Source: Cacconaster sp964598495
GTDB lineage: Bacteria > Bacteroidota > Bacteroidia > Bacteroidales > UBA932
Length of the DNA stretch: 64,000 nucleotides
Assembly: GCA_964598495.1 (NCBI GenBank)
Contig: CAZRBY010000006.1
Span: 1 to 64,000, forward strand
Direction of reading: 5' to 3'
Every line of letters begins with the position of its first letter. Position 1 is the stretch's first letter. Shown piece after piece: positions 9,146 to 17,791 of this stretch. Made by a program: the position numbers and the translations under genes. The notes under the pieces are model-generated. The model was given only the letters and a program-made list of their open reading frames with translations. It searched no databases and was not told the DNA's origin.

Positions 9146-10396
9146 CTAGTGCTTGCTACGTTCTTTGCGTTGGAGGAACGCAGGTTCAATTGCCATCTTC
9201 TGACCTTCCAGAAGGGAAACAACTCCTTCAAGCGGTTTCTTTTGGCCTTTACGACACTCCTCGCAAGTGCACTCGAAGTGATACTCGCCGGGCTCGGTGT
9301 AAGTGGTAATTACACCTTCGAAGTTGCGCAGAACAACTTTGCCAGGAGCCTGGGAAACCACATACTGAGGCATAACGGGAGTCTTGCCGCCACCACCCGG
9401 TGCATCCACGACGAAGGTGGGCACAGCATAGCCGGAGGTGTGACCTCTTAGGCCTTCCATAATCTCTATACCCTTTGAAACGGGGGTACGGAAATGTTCC
9501 AGTCCCATTGAAAGGTCGCACTGGTAGATATAATAGGGACGCACGCGAATCTTCACAAGCTCGTGAACAAGTTTCTTCATAACGTGAACGCAATCATTGA
9601 TACCGCGCAATAGCACAGACTGGTTTCCGAGAGGAACGCCTGCATCTGCAAGCCTGGCACAAGCCTTGGCAGACTCTTCAGTCACCTCGTTGGGATGGTT
9701 GAAGTGTGTGTTTAGCCATATGGGATGATATTTCTTGAGCATATTGACCAGGTCATCGGTTATACGCTGAGGGCAAACCACCGGCACTCTCGAGCCAATG
9801 CGGATAATCTCCACATGAGGGATTGCACGGAGCCTCTTAATTATGTCTTCCAGTTTCGCATCGCTAACCATAAGGGCATCGCCTCCGGAAAGAAGCACAT
9901 CCCTCACCTGAGGAGTACGGGCTATGTACTCAATTGCCTTATCGATCCTCCCACTTGGGCTTTCTGCATCTTTCTGCCCTGCAAAACGTCTTCTGGTACA
10001 ATGGCGACAATACATTGAACACATATCGGTGATAAGAAGCAGCACTCTGTCCGGATACCTGTGGGTAAGACCGGGAGTCGGGGAATCCTCATCCTCATGA
10101 AGAGGGTCGAGAAGGTCTGCTGCTGCCTGATGCGTCTCTGCACCTGTAGGGATTGCCTGCTTACGGATGGGATCGTTGGAATCTTCAGGGTTGATGAGTG
10201 AAATATAATAAGGAGTAATTGCCATCCTGAGGGTAGAGAGTGTCTTTTTGACACCCTCTTCCTCCTCGGGAGTTAATTTAACGTATTTTTTGAGTTGGTC
10301 AAGAGTCTCGATCCTGTTTTTTACCTGCCATTTCCAGTCATCCCACTGTGCATCCGTAACCTCAGGAAAGAGTTCTTTTCTTCTTGATACATTCAT
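9146..10396 (-). CDS. kamA: L-lysine 2,3-aminomutase
   Basis: 416 residues. The radical-SAM cysteines are CSMYCRHC (Cys126, Cys130, Cys133). The PLP lysine is in APGGGGKTPV (Lys338), and a C-terminal zinc-type cysteine cluster CTCEEC is present. It converts L-lysine to L-beta-lysine, the first step of the pathway, and is oxygen sensitive, fitting an anaerobe. The gene lies between kdd (10 nt) and kamB. A lysine 2,3-aminomutase can also serve osmolyte synthesis, but the complete downstream pathway makes fermentation the clear role. Confidence 0.97.
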   Translation of the reverse strand: MNVSRRKELFPEVTDAQWDDWKWQVKNRIETLDQLKKYVKLTPEEEEGVKKTLSTLRMAITPYYISLINPEDSNDPIRKQAIPTGAETHQAAADLLDPLHEDEDSPTPGLTHRYPDRVLLLITDMCSMYCRHCTRRRFAGQKDAESPSGRIDKAIEYIARTPQVRDVLLSGGDALMVSDAKLEDIIKRLRAIPHVEIIRIGSRVPVVCPQRITDDLVNMLKKYHPIWLNTHFNHPNEVTEESAKACARLADAGVPLGNQSVLLRGINDCVHVMKKLVHELVKIRVRPYYIYQCDLSMGLEHFRTPVSKGIEIMEGLRGHTSGYAVPTFVVDAPGGGGKTPVMPQYVVSQAPGKVVLRNFEGVITTYTEPGEYHFECTCEECRKGQKKPLEGVVSLLEGQKMAIEPAFLQRKERSKH

Positions 10397-10405
10397 ATCC
10401 TCAGT

Positions 10406-11446
10406 TTATGCGTATAGTTCAGTAAATATATTTCTCAATTTTTCACTCTCTCTGAGTAACTGAAGAGTGATTTCTGCGTGACCCTTGGTGTAACCGTTAC
10501 CAATGATCATAGTAACATCGCTGCCTACACCCTCCGCACCGAGGGCCGCTTTTGTAAAGCTGGTTGCCATTGAGAAGAAATAGATGATACCGTCGTTCTT
10601 GGTACATAGGATCGAAGTCATCTCCGTATCGGGAACGTTTACGTTATTGATTGTTACATCAGCCATTTTACCGCCGGTGAGCTCATATATTTTTTCGTAC
10701 ATTGAGATGGGATCGTTTGCATTACCTGCAAATACAACATCACAGAAACCGAGGTCTTGCATGCGTTTGGTTGACCTTTGGCTATGAGTCATACCGATAA
10801 CCTTACCTGTCACACCTACACGTTTCTTCGCCTCATAGCAACAAAGCATACCTGATTTTCCACCTGCACCTATAACAAGGACGGTATCGCCGGGTCTGCA
10901 AAGTTTTGCAGTTTGAGCGGGAGCACCTGCAACGTCAAGAGCCGAGAGAGCCAGTTTTTCGGGCATATCCGTAGGTATCTTTGCATAAATACCGCTTTCA
11001 AAGAGAATGGCCTTACCCTTGATGTCCACCTGATCAACATCTTCGCGGATTTCCAGAATCTCGTCGATGCGAAGGGGAGTAAGTGAAAGGGATACGAGAG
11101 TGGCAATCTTATCACCTACTTTGAGGTCGATCTTACCCAAAAGAGCATCACCTATTTTCTCGACTCTGCCGAGGAGCATACCACCTGAACCTGTACGACG
11201 GTTGCGGTGTTTGCCCTGGAGCTCAACGTTGAGGAGTATCTCCTTTTTCATCTCTTCCTTATCGTGATTACAGAAATTGGCTATATCGGTAAATGAAGCC
11301 GAGTCAATATTTAAAGTCTGAACATCAATAAGGATCTCGTTGTCATAGATCTCGTCCATATTGTTGTCAATCCTATTTGCCGGCTGGGGAAGAACGCCCT
11401 TAGGCTCAATTACACGGTGCGTTCCATATTTGTTACCTTTTTTCAT
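10406..11446 (-). CDS. kdd: L-erythro-3,5-diaminohexanoate dehydrogenase
   Basis: 346 residues with a medium-chain-dehydrogenase-like nucleotide-binding region (VLVIGAGGKSGMLCCYEAKK). It oxidises 3,5-diaminohexanoate to 3-keto-5-aminohexanoate with NAD(P)+, between the 5,6-aminomutase and Kce steps. It begins MKKGNKYGTHRVIEPKG, characteristic of this small family, and sits between kce and kamA in the order known from fusobacterial and Bacteroidetes lysine clusters. No unusual feature seen. Confidence 0.93.
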   Translation of the reverse strand: MKKGNKYGTHRVIEPKGVLPQPANRIDNNMDEIYDNEILIDVQTLNIDSASFTDIANFCNHDKEEMKKEILLNVELQGKHRNRRTGSGGMLLGRVEKIGDALLGKIDLKVGDKIATLVSLSLTPLRIDEILEIREDVDQVDIKGKAILFESGIYAKIPTDMPEKLALSALDVAGAPAQTAKLCRPGDTVLVIGAGGKSGMLCCYEAKKRVGVTGKVIGMTHSQRSTKRMQDLGFCDVVFAGNANDPISMYEKIYELTGGKMADVTINNVNVPDTEMTSILCTKNDGIIYFFSMATSFTKAALGAEGVGSDVTMIIGNGYTKGHAEITLQLLRESEKLRNIFTELYA

Positions 11447-11488
11447 TGTTGTACTATTGTTGTATTTATGATTATTGTTTAAAAATGA

Positions 11489-12316
11489 TTACTGTCTTGG
11501 AGCCAACCCAAGGATTTGGCGTGCTTCAGCCGGAGTTGCAATGCCGCGGCCGAGTTCTTTGGCAAGTCTCACCACCTTGGCAACAAGTTCACCGTTGGAT
11601 TGTGCGAGGACTCCCCTACTTAGATAGAGACTGTCTTCAAATCCAACTCTCACATTGCCACCCATAGAAATTGCCGGAGCAACAAGAGTAAAATTGTGGC
11701 GACCTATACCTGTAGCACACCAGGTGCTGCCAGCGGGGATGGAATTCACAAGCCAGCAAAGATTGGGAATGGTTGCTGAAGTACAACCGGGAACACCGAG
11801 AACGAAGTTAAAATGCATCGGGTGACCGGGAACCTCACCTTTACGAGCCATTGTCAGTATTGTGTCAAGATGCCCCATTTCAAAGCACTCGTACTCAGGT
11901 TTTATGTTGTTTTCTTGCATTCTTTTACCGAACTCGCGCATCATTGGCATTGTATTTTCGAACACTTCATCACCAAAATTACAGGTTCCGCAATCGAGGG
12001 TAGCCATTTCGGGAAAAAGTTCCGTAGGCTGAAGTCTCTCTTCGGCTGTCATACCTACTGCACCACCGGTAGAAGGGATAAGGATAACATCGGGACAAAC
12101 CTTATAGATAGCGTCAATACACTCCTTGAAGCGTGCTTTGCCTTGTGTAGGAGTGCCGTCATCCTCACGAACATGGAGATGGACTATGGCTGCACCGGCA
12201 TCGACTGCCGATTTGGCCTCACGTACAATTTCGTAAACAGTATAGGGAACCGCAGGATTTTGCTCCTTCGTAACCTCTGCGCCGCATATGGCGGCGGTAA
12301 TAATGAGTTTATCCAT
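11489..12316 (-). CDS. kce: 3-keto-5-aminohexanoate cleavage enzyme
   Basis: 275 residues starting MDKLIITAAICGAEVTKEQNP. The ATG at 12316 is preceded by AGAGGAAAT, a plausible ribosome binding site, and lies 2 nt after the kal stop; an upstream in-frame start at 12334 would sit inside kal. The BKACE-family zinc motif HLH is present in AAIVHLHVRED. The enzyme condenses 3-keto-5-aminohexanoate with acetyl-CoA and splits the product to acetoacetate and 3-aminobutyryl-CoA. Both products are handled by neighbours (AtoDA and Kal). Confidence 0.95.
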   Translation of the reverse strand: MDKLIITAAICGAEVTKEQNPAVPYTVYEIVREAKSAVDAGAAIVHLHVREDDGTPTQGKARFKECIDAIYKVCPDVILIPSTGGAVGMTAEERLQPTELFPEMATLDCGTCNFGDEVFENTMPMMREFGKRMQENNIKPEYECFEMGHLDTILTMARKGEVPGHPMHFNFVLGVPGCTSATIPNLCWLVNSIPAGSTWCATGIGRHNFTLVAPAISMGGNVRVGFEDSLYLSRGVLAQSNGELVAKVVRLAKELGRGIATPAEARQILGLAPRQ

Positions 12317-12318
12317 AA

Positions 12319-12705
12319 TTATTTCCTCTGGCAAGATTTAGGAGTTACACAAGTACCGCTTGCACGGCATACAACGATGGGCTCTTCGAGAAAGTCAGCA
12401 GCTGAATCGCTGATATCGTGACGGGGAATAATCACTTTACGAGCCTCGAATACCATTTTTCTGGAAGAATTGCCTTCGGAAACAATCTCGCCTACTGCCT
12501 CGATAAATTCACCGGCATATACGGGAGCGAAAAATTCAACCATATCATAGGCTTTGAAGAGACCTTCATCACCATCGCGTTTAATCAAAAGTTCGGTAGC
12601 AACATCACCGAAAAGTTGAAGCATTTTTGCGCCGTCAACTAAATTACCGCCGTAATGAGCATCCTGAGAGCTCATACGTACTCTGATCATTGATTTGTTT
12701 GCCAT
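12319..12705 (-). CDS. kal: 3-aminobutyryl-CoA ammonia-lyase
   Basis: 128 residues, a small single-domain protein of hot-dog type, beginning MANKSMIRVRMSSQDAHYGGNLV. It removes ammonia from 3-aminobutyryl-CoA, giving crotonyl-CoA, the substrate for the acyl-CoA dehydrogenase further down the operon. It is placed directly before kce, as in other lysine fermenters. Assigned from sequence start, size and context; the only close alternatives are acyl-CoA hydratase-like hot-dog proteins. Confidence 0.9.
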   Translation of the reverse strand: MANKSMIRVRMSSQDAHYGGNLVDGAKMLQLFGDVATELLIKRDGDEGLFKAYDMVEFFAPVYAGEFIEAVGEIVSEGNSSRKMVFEARKVIIPRHDISDSAADFLEEPIVVCRASGTCVTPKSCQRK

Positions 12706-12738
12706 AAATAGTTTCTTTAAATATCTGTTATTGTATTA

Positions 12739-13389
12739 TTATTGTTTTACATAGATGTAATCAACAAAAATAGAAGGGGTGTGTATAGCTTCGGGAGCCA
12801 GTTCACCGACCGGAACCATCTTTTCTGCCTCCACAATCACAACATCGCCGGCCTGTGCCATTGTGGGATTGAAATTGCGCGTCGTGCCTCTGTAGAATAC
12901 ATTGCCTGACTCATCGACGATAGAACCTCCGATGAATGCAAAATCAGCACCGAGGGGTTTTTCAATGAGATAGTCCTTTCCATCAATTGTGATCCTCTTC
13001 TTGCCTTTCTCAACGACAGTATCGAGACCTGTGGGTGTCAGCACGCCGCCAAGACCTGCACCCTTTGCACGGATACGCTCTGCAAGAGGACACTGGGGAA
13101 CGAACTCAACCTCTGTTTCACCGGAATTCATCTGGTCTACGGATGCGGTATTACCTCCAATATATGAGGCTATGATCTTCTTAACCTGACGATTTTCAAT
13201 CAACCTGCCCCACCCCTTGCCGTCAAACACAGTGTCATTGGCAATAACTGTCAGATCCTTGACTCCGCTCTCCACAAGAGCATCAATTAACTGCGCGGGA
13301 GCTCCGGTACCGAGGAAGCCTCCGACCATAATTGTAGCGCCGTCTTTTACCATTGCAACGGCATCCTTAAGAGAAATGTTTTTTTTCAT
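12739..13389 (-). CDS. atoD: Butyrate-acetoacetate CoA-transferase, alpha subunit
   Basis: 216 residues, family I CoA-transferase alpha subunit, with MVGGFLGTGAPAQLIDAL near the N-terminus and the GGVLTPTGLDTVVEKGK region. It pairs with AtoA (3688-4347). It is the first gene of the lysine operon, with its ATG about 69 nt downstream of the transcription start predicted from the promoter at 13462-13492. Splitting the two subunits to opposite sides of the kam genes is noted under findings. Confidence 0.93.
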   Translation of the reverse strand: MKKNISLKDAVAMVKDGATIMVGGFLGTGAPAQLIDALVESGVKDLTVIANDTVFDGKGWGRLIENRQVKKIIASYIGGNTASVDQMNSGETEVEFVPQCPLAERIRAKGAGLGGVLTPTGLDTVVEKGKKRITIDGKDYLIEKPLGADFAFIGGSIVDESGNVFYRGTTRNFNPTMAQAGDVVIVEAEKMVPVGELAPEAIHTPSIFVDYIYVKQ

Positions 13390-13422
13390 ATCATAGATAA
13401 TTTAATTGTTCTAACTAAAAGC

Positions 13423-13468
13423 AATTTTGCGGATCTGTTAAACTTTGTTTAACGCAATCCGCAAAATT
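13423..13468. promoter_or_regulatory. Nested inverted repeat at lysine operon start (candidate operator)
   Basis: Outer arms AATTTTGCGGAT (13423-13434) and ATCCGCAAAATT (13457-13468) are perfect complements, and the second overlaps the -7 box. Inside lies the palindrome GTTAAAC-TTT-GTTTAAC (13437-13453), about +5 to +21 from the predicted start. The position suits a repressor site. It may also act as a terminator for the upstream GIN lipoprotein gene, although no U-run follows. Confidence 0.6.
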
Positions 13469-13492
13469 AATCAAATTCATGACGATTTCCAA
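13462..13492 (-). promoter_or_regulatory. Predicted promoter of the lysine fermentation operon
   Basis: On the minus strand TTG (13490-13492) and TAATTTTG (13462-13469) are separated by exactly 20 nt, matching the Bacteroidetes TTG-N19-21-TAnnTTTG pattern. The predicted start is near 13458. The -33 box lies just inside the upstream intergenic edge, 7 nt from the end of the GIN lipoprotein gene, so the operon should be transcribed independently of the genes before it. Confidence 0.75.
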
Positions 13493-13498
13493 GAATTT

Positions 13499-14206
13499 TT
13501 ACTCTTTATTCAGTACTGAACCTCCGCGGAGCTTTTTTGATTGTACATAAGCATTACCCCTGTAGGTGAAAGTACTGCCTCCTCTCAAATCTGCATTAAT
13601 TGTATTGTTTACCGTTAATTCAGCTCTACTGGCACCGGACATATAGATCTCAAGATCCTCTATTGCAAAGTTGAAATCCATTACAGAGGCACCTGAAGAA
13701 CAGTTTATAACCGCTTTAATAGCTTTACCCTTCAATGCGGCACCACCTCCTCTCGCATCAAGATTAAGATTATCCAAATTGAGGGAATTGCACCTGACAT
13801 TACTGTTGCCTGTCAGTTTGATTTCCAGGTCACCGGTGACATCTCCGTAGATGCCTACGGGCGTGTTGTCTCCAACTTCAAGATAGTTTAGCGACTTGGT
13901 GTATATCCTCACTTCCATATCCACGCTAGTCCCCGGTTCTACACCTCTCTTCACACCGAAATACAACACCCCATCCAGAATCTTGCCGTATAGATGTTGG
14001 TAAATATTTTCGTCACAGGTGATCTCAATGCCCGACTCCCCTTCCTGCACATAAATCCTTGTAAAGACATCGTCACCCACTTTGACTCCAGTGAAGGGTT
14101 CCAGTGGGTAAAAGTAGGTCCCGTCAATCCTGCCCGTATTGATTCGCGCACAAGAAGTTAGAAGAAGCGACAGTAAAATTAAGATTCCCGGAAACAGACG
14201 TCTCAT
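13499..14206 (-). CDS. GIN-domain (DUF2807) lipoprotein
   Basis: 235 residues. The N-terminus MRRLFPGILILLSLLLTSCA is a lipoprotein signal with lipobox cysteine at about residue 19. The rest is beta-rich with repeated short turns (VGDNTPVGIYGDVTGDLEIKLTGNSNVRC, given here only as a sample of repeats in two parts: VGDNTPVGIYGD and LEIKLTGNSNV), the pattern of the DUF2807 head domain, a right-handed beta-helix-like fold. Likely anchored in the outer membrane; function unknown. Its start overlaps the stop of the OmpA-like gene by 4 nt, so the two are co-transcribed. A second GIN protein is at 29587-30471. Confidence 0.8.
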   Translation of the reverse strand: MRRLFPGILILLSLLLTSCARINTGRIDGTYFYPLEPFTGVKVGDDVFTRIYVQEGESGIEITCDENIYQHLYGKILDGVLYFGVKRGVEPGTSVDMEVRIYTKSLNYLEVGDNTPVGIYGDVTGDLEIKLTGNSNVRCNSLNLDNLNLDARGGGAALKGKAIKAVINCSSGASVMDFNFAIEDLEIYMSGASRAELTVNNTINADLRGGSTFTYRGNAYVQSKKLRGGSVLNKE

Positions 14207-14898
14207 TTCTTCTTTTTGAGATTTCCTTCTTCTGCCTGCTTGATCATTGTCTCATTTGCGGAAACGAATACTTCCACACGGCGGTTGAGCCTGCGGCCTT
14301 CCGCTGTGGAGTTGTCTGCTATGGGCTCTTTGAAGGATTTGCCCTCATAAACCATCCTATCGGCTTCGATACCAAGTCTTTTAAGGTAGTCTGAAACAGC
14401 TTGTGCGCGCTGTAGAGAGAGTCTTTCGTTTACTGCTGCAGAACCGGTGTTGTCTGTGTGGCCGTAAATGGTTATGTCAGTCTCGGGAAGATCCCTCATC
14501 TCAACTGCAAACTCTGAAAGGGAAGCTTTTGAAGCCTCATTAAGAGTATATTTGCCCGTTTCAAAGAGAATACCGCTATCGAAGGTTATTTTGATAGCCT
14601 CGTATCCGTTGTCATCGGTCACGGTTTCCACCTGTACCCCATCAATCTGTGCCATTTCTGCAGCCTTTTTCTCCATAATGTCACCGATAACAGATCCTAC
14701 AGCAGCACCAACTGCAGCACCAACTACTCCACCTACCGCTGCACTCTTGGCATCCTTGCCTACGGCAGCACCTATACCGGCTCCTACTACAGCGCCGCCG
14801 GCGCCACCCATAATAGCACCCTTGGAAGTTTTTGACATATTGCCGCATCCTGTGCAAATGAAAGATGCGCAAAGAAAAATAGTTAGAATCTTTTTCAT
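14203..14898 (-). CDS. OmpA-family lipoprotein with glycine-zipper domain
   Basis: 231 residues. Signal and lipobox MKKILTIFLCASFICTGC, then a glycine/alanine-rich zipper (about residues 28-75, GGAGGAVVGAGIGAAVG and similar) that can form a membrane hairpin. The C-terminal OmpA peptidoglycan-binding domain has IYGHTDNTGSAAVNERLSL. YiaD-like architecture. It likely tethers the outer membrane to peptidoglycan. It overlaps the downstream GIN lipoprotein gene by 4 nt and follows the acyltransferase gene, so it forms part of an envelope gene string running fadD to GIN. Confidence 0.9.
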   Translation of the reverse strand: MKKILTIFLCASFICTGCGNMSKTSKGAIMGGAGGAVVGAGIGAAVGKDAKSAAVGGVVGAAVGAAVGSVIGDIMEKKAAEMAQIDGVQVETVTDDNGYEAIKITFDSGILFETGKYTLNEASKASLSEFAVEMRDLPETDITIYGHTDNTGSAAVNERLSLQRAQAVSDYLKRLGIEADRMVYEGKSFKEPIADNSTAEGRRLNRRVEVFVSANETMIKQAEEGNLKKKK

Positions 14899-14929
14899 TT
14901 TTTTAAAAAATTATAGTTAATAAATCATT

Positions 14930-16093
14930 TCAATATTGATATTTCCTAAATACCGGATTAGCGTAAATGTGCAGGAGATTATCCAACACTGCATCGCGGT
15001 CGGCAGAGGCCGGAACCGCTGATATTTCCCTCTCAAGATAGGTTTTAAAGGCATTTTTCTCATCTGCTGAGTAATTCTCCGAAAAACCATTATCACCATT
15101 GAGGATGTCAGCCGCAATATAATGAGAGGAATAGAGCCTAAATCCGTCGAGTATTTTTTTGTCAATAACTGATGCAAGATACTGAAATTTTTCATTCCTT
15201 GAAAATGAATTTGTTTCCTGCAGTTCTTCGGGCGTCAGCGGCTGACAGAAAGAGATATGCACCGCTCCCTTAGGCTGTTTTATGCCCTTGAGAATGCTCT
15301 CGGTATCCTCTCCCGAAGCCTTCTTATATGTACCCGTACTGTGTCTGATCCAGGTCTCCAGCGCCTTTTCAATGCCGCAGGGCTCTATTTCGTATGATAT
15401 GGAAACCGGCATGATATTAAGCTCGGCAAAGTTAGGGATGAAATCACCTCTTCCGCTCATATCCAGCATTTTAAGCAATCCTTGTTCAGTGGTGTCAATA
15501 CCATCTTTAGCCCTGCCGTTACGGTGTGCCAACCAGATGTTGGAAGTGCTGCTTCTGATATATTGTGAGAAAATCTGTGAGCTGTTGTAAACCTCGCGCG
15601 GGTTGTCGCTACGAACAACTTTGATCATGCGATTGGAACGAATGATATCCTCTATATAACTGTCTGAAATAAGATTATCCCCCACCGCAATTTCCGTCAA
15701 CGGCAATTTGTGATCTTCCAGGATAAATTGTATGAATGCGGAATCAAGGACTATGTCACGATGGTTGGAGAGCAACAGAAAACGACGATTCTTATCAGAC
15801 GTGAAGTATTCCAGCCCGGAAAATGTTACTCCGTCAGTGGTTCCTTTCATGACGGAGCCTATAACGTGGTACATAACCTTTACCTGAAAATCATAGGTAC
15901 CTGTAACACTCCTGAGAAGTTCTCTAAGGTATCCCCTATCTTTGTCAGGATAAAAGTATTCGGAAATAATTCCGGTCAGAGGGTGGTCGGCCACCCTCGC
16001 AAGTGCCTTGACAGTTTCACAGTCATTGTATGGCCTTATATTCTCAAACACTGTATCAGATGGTTTTCTCTTTGCGGGTGTATAGGTCTGCAA
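14930..16093 (-). CDS. PlsC-like glycerolipid acyltransferase
   Basis: 387 residues. The acyltransferase core motif appears as SNHRDIVLDSAF (about residues 109-120), where the histidine and the aspartate are separated by five residues with an additional Asp two residues after His. A later block LAHRNGRAKDG resembles the arginine-rich substrate block of PlsC proteins. Probably cytoplasmic-face, membrane-associated, acylating a glycerophosphate or similar lipid. It overlaps the upstream M28 peptidase gene by 38 nt. The exact substrate cannot be read from sequence. Confidence 0.75.
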   Translation of the reverse strand: MQTYTPAKRKPSDTVFENIRPYNDCETVKALARVADHPLTGIISEYFYPDKDRGYLRELLRSVTGTYDFQVKVMYHVIGSVMKGTTDGVTFSGLEYFTSDKNRRFLLLSNHRDIVLDSAFIQFILEDHKLPLTEIAVGDNLISDSYIEDIIRSNRMIKVVRSDNPREVYNSSQIFSQYIRSSTSNIWLAHRNGRAKDGIDTTEQGLLKMLDMSGRGDFIPNFAELNIMPVSISYEIEPCGIEKALETWIRHSTGTYKKASGEDTESILKGIKQPKGAVHISFCQPLTPEELQETNSFSRNEKFQYLASVIDKKILDGFRLYSSHYIAADILNGDNGFSENYSADEKNAFKTYLEREISAVPASADRDAVLDNLLHIYANPVFRKYQY

Positions 16094-17774
16094 GAGGCAA
16101 AAGCAGTGCCAGATAGATAACTATGAATAGTGGAAGTACTCCCAAAGCACCCATCGTGAGGGCAATTATAACTATATATAGGAATGAAAACGCATGTAAC
16201 AAAGATACTACGATCGCAGCCAGGAGCCATCCGCGCCAGGTTGTAATTCTCCAAAGGAAAACCGAGGCAGCTGCCATGGCCAGGGGCAACGCAAAGAAGA
16301 AATTTTCACCTATTGTAAGCAGAAGAACAGCTGATAAGAGTAGCATAAGCAACATTGCCCCATAAAGAAGATTGTAGGAATACTTTGTGGCACCACTTGC
16401 GGCAGCACTCTTGCGAATGGCAGTAGATGAAATGCTGTCAGCAGACTTTTTCCTGCCGACAAGGAAGCAGATTGCAACTATCAGCGCAGTGAGAACTGCC
16501 GTGCCTATCAGCACCCATTCATCAAACTGCACTCCGCGTACAACACCCATGAAAGAGAACTTTGCACCTGTAATCAGGCAGATGACCCATGCGATGAGTT
16601 CACCGAGACCGAATGCTGCAAGAGCCCACAACAGCACTTTTGCAGAGGCTACGAGCACCTTGAGCGGCCTGATTCTGCCACTGATCAAAGCAAAGCTGAA
16701 AATAAGGCAGAAAAGCGCCAGAACAATGGAGTTTGCCAGCAGGTATCCTCCTTTGGAGAATAATATCAGGCCGATAGCGGGAATGGTGAAGGCGACCGAC
16801 GACTTGTCAGACACCATTGCCTTGGAGTCACGATATTCGTGGTTAGTGAGATACTCCTCGATTATGGGCTCCAATTGGGCACCAAAATGCTGTATTGTAT
16901 GAAGTGATATGTTGTCGTAATTGTCCAGATCAGTGTGATAGTGGTTGATATCGTCAAGATTGGAGAAATTCATGCCCGGGTAGGAATCCTTCAAAGGTGT
17001 AAAGTCGGTAAAATTAGGCATAAACTCATAGACCACCGTAGTAAAGGTGTATGTATAGGGAGCCTTGGCCTTTTTATAGAGTGAGAGCACCTTCGAGTTG
17101 TTTTTACCCGTCTCAAAAAGCAGTACGGGACCTTTGTTGCCACGACTTTCAAGATTGATTATAAGTCCGACATTGTCAAAAATCTCGGGATTGTTCTCAA
17201 GTGCGGAATTGATACCTGCAAGCTTCCACTCCTCCGAGTCGGTTAGCAGTATTTTTATCCCCTGTCGCCACTCTCCACGATAGTACAAAGCCTGTTGTAG
17301 AGCCTCCAGAGCAACACAACATCCATATCCGTCATCAGCTGCGCCATATGATAGCACTGTCTTATCAAGCACCTTCTGGGGATATCTTGAATCATAATGA
17401 GCTATCAACATCAAGTATGTAGGATTCGGGTGATCAGGATCGTTGATGAGAGGATCCACCTTTGCGAGAATGTTGGTGATATCAATCGGCTTGCCTTCAT
17501 ACTCCGTAGCGCTTTCGTACGGATAAAATACCACGGAAGAGTCCGTAAGGGCAATTAAACGATCTCCCAGATATTCTCTAACCTCAGCCCTCTCATTCGA
17601 ATGAATTATGGAATGTGGTTTACGGCTGATAACCTTGATATCGGCAGTCACTCTTTCAGCTGAAAAACTCTCCGAATCCGTGGGTTCGACCCTTGGGGCC
17701 GTAAAAATACCATACGCTGCCAGTGCAGACAGCACCACAGCAGCAATCAGTATGAATAGCCTATATTTTCTCAT
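16056..17774 (-). CDS. Membrane-anchored M28-family metallopeptidase
   Basis: 572 residues. One N-terminal membrane segment is followed by a peptidase M28 domain with zinc ligands in IAHYDSR (His126), GAADDGYG (Asp147/148) and TDSEEW (Glu181-182). The C-terminal third (about residue 330 on) has about seven to eight hydrophobic segments. M28 domains with C-terminal multi-pass regions are membrane aminopeptidases, and the catalytic domain would face the periplasm. It starts 17 nt downstream of the fadD-like gene and overlaps the acyltransferase gene. Substrate unknown. Confidence 0.85.
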   Translation of the reverse strand: MRKYRLFILIAAVVLSALAAYGIFTAPRVEPTDSESFSAERVTADIKVISRKPHSIIHSNERAEVREYLGDRLIALTDSSVVFYPYESATEYEGKPIDITNILAKVDPLINDPDHPNPTYLMLIAHYDSRYPQKVLDKTVLSYGAADDGYGCCVALEALQQALYYRGEWRQGIKILLTDSEEWKLAGINSALENNPEIFDNVGLIINLESRGNKGPVLLFETGKNNSKVLSLYKKAKAPYTYTFTTVVYEFMPNFTDFTPLKDSYPGMNFSNLDDINHYHTDLDNYDNISLHTIQHFGAQLEPIIEEYLTNHEYRDSKAMVSDKSSVAFTIPAIGLILFSKGGYLLANSIVLALFCLIFSFALISGRIRPLKVLVASAKVLLWALAAFGLGELIAWVICLITGAKFSFMGVVRGVQFDEWVLIGTAVLTALIVAICFLVGRKKSADSISSTAIRKSAAASGATKYSYNLLYGAMLLMLLLSAVLLLTIGENFFFALPLAMAAASVFLWRITTWRGWLLAAIVVSLLHAFSFLYIVIIALTMGALGVLPLFIVIYLALLLPLADLYTRKEKTI

Positions 17775-17791
17775 TGATTTTTAAAATTATG

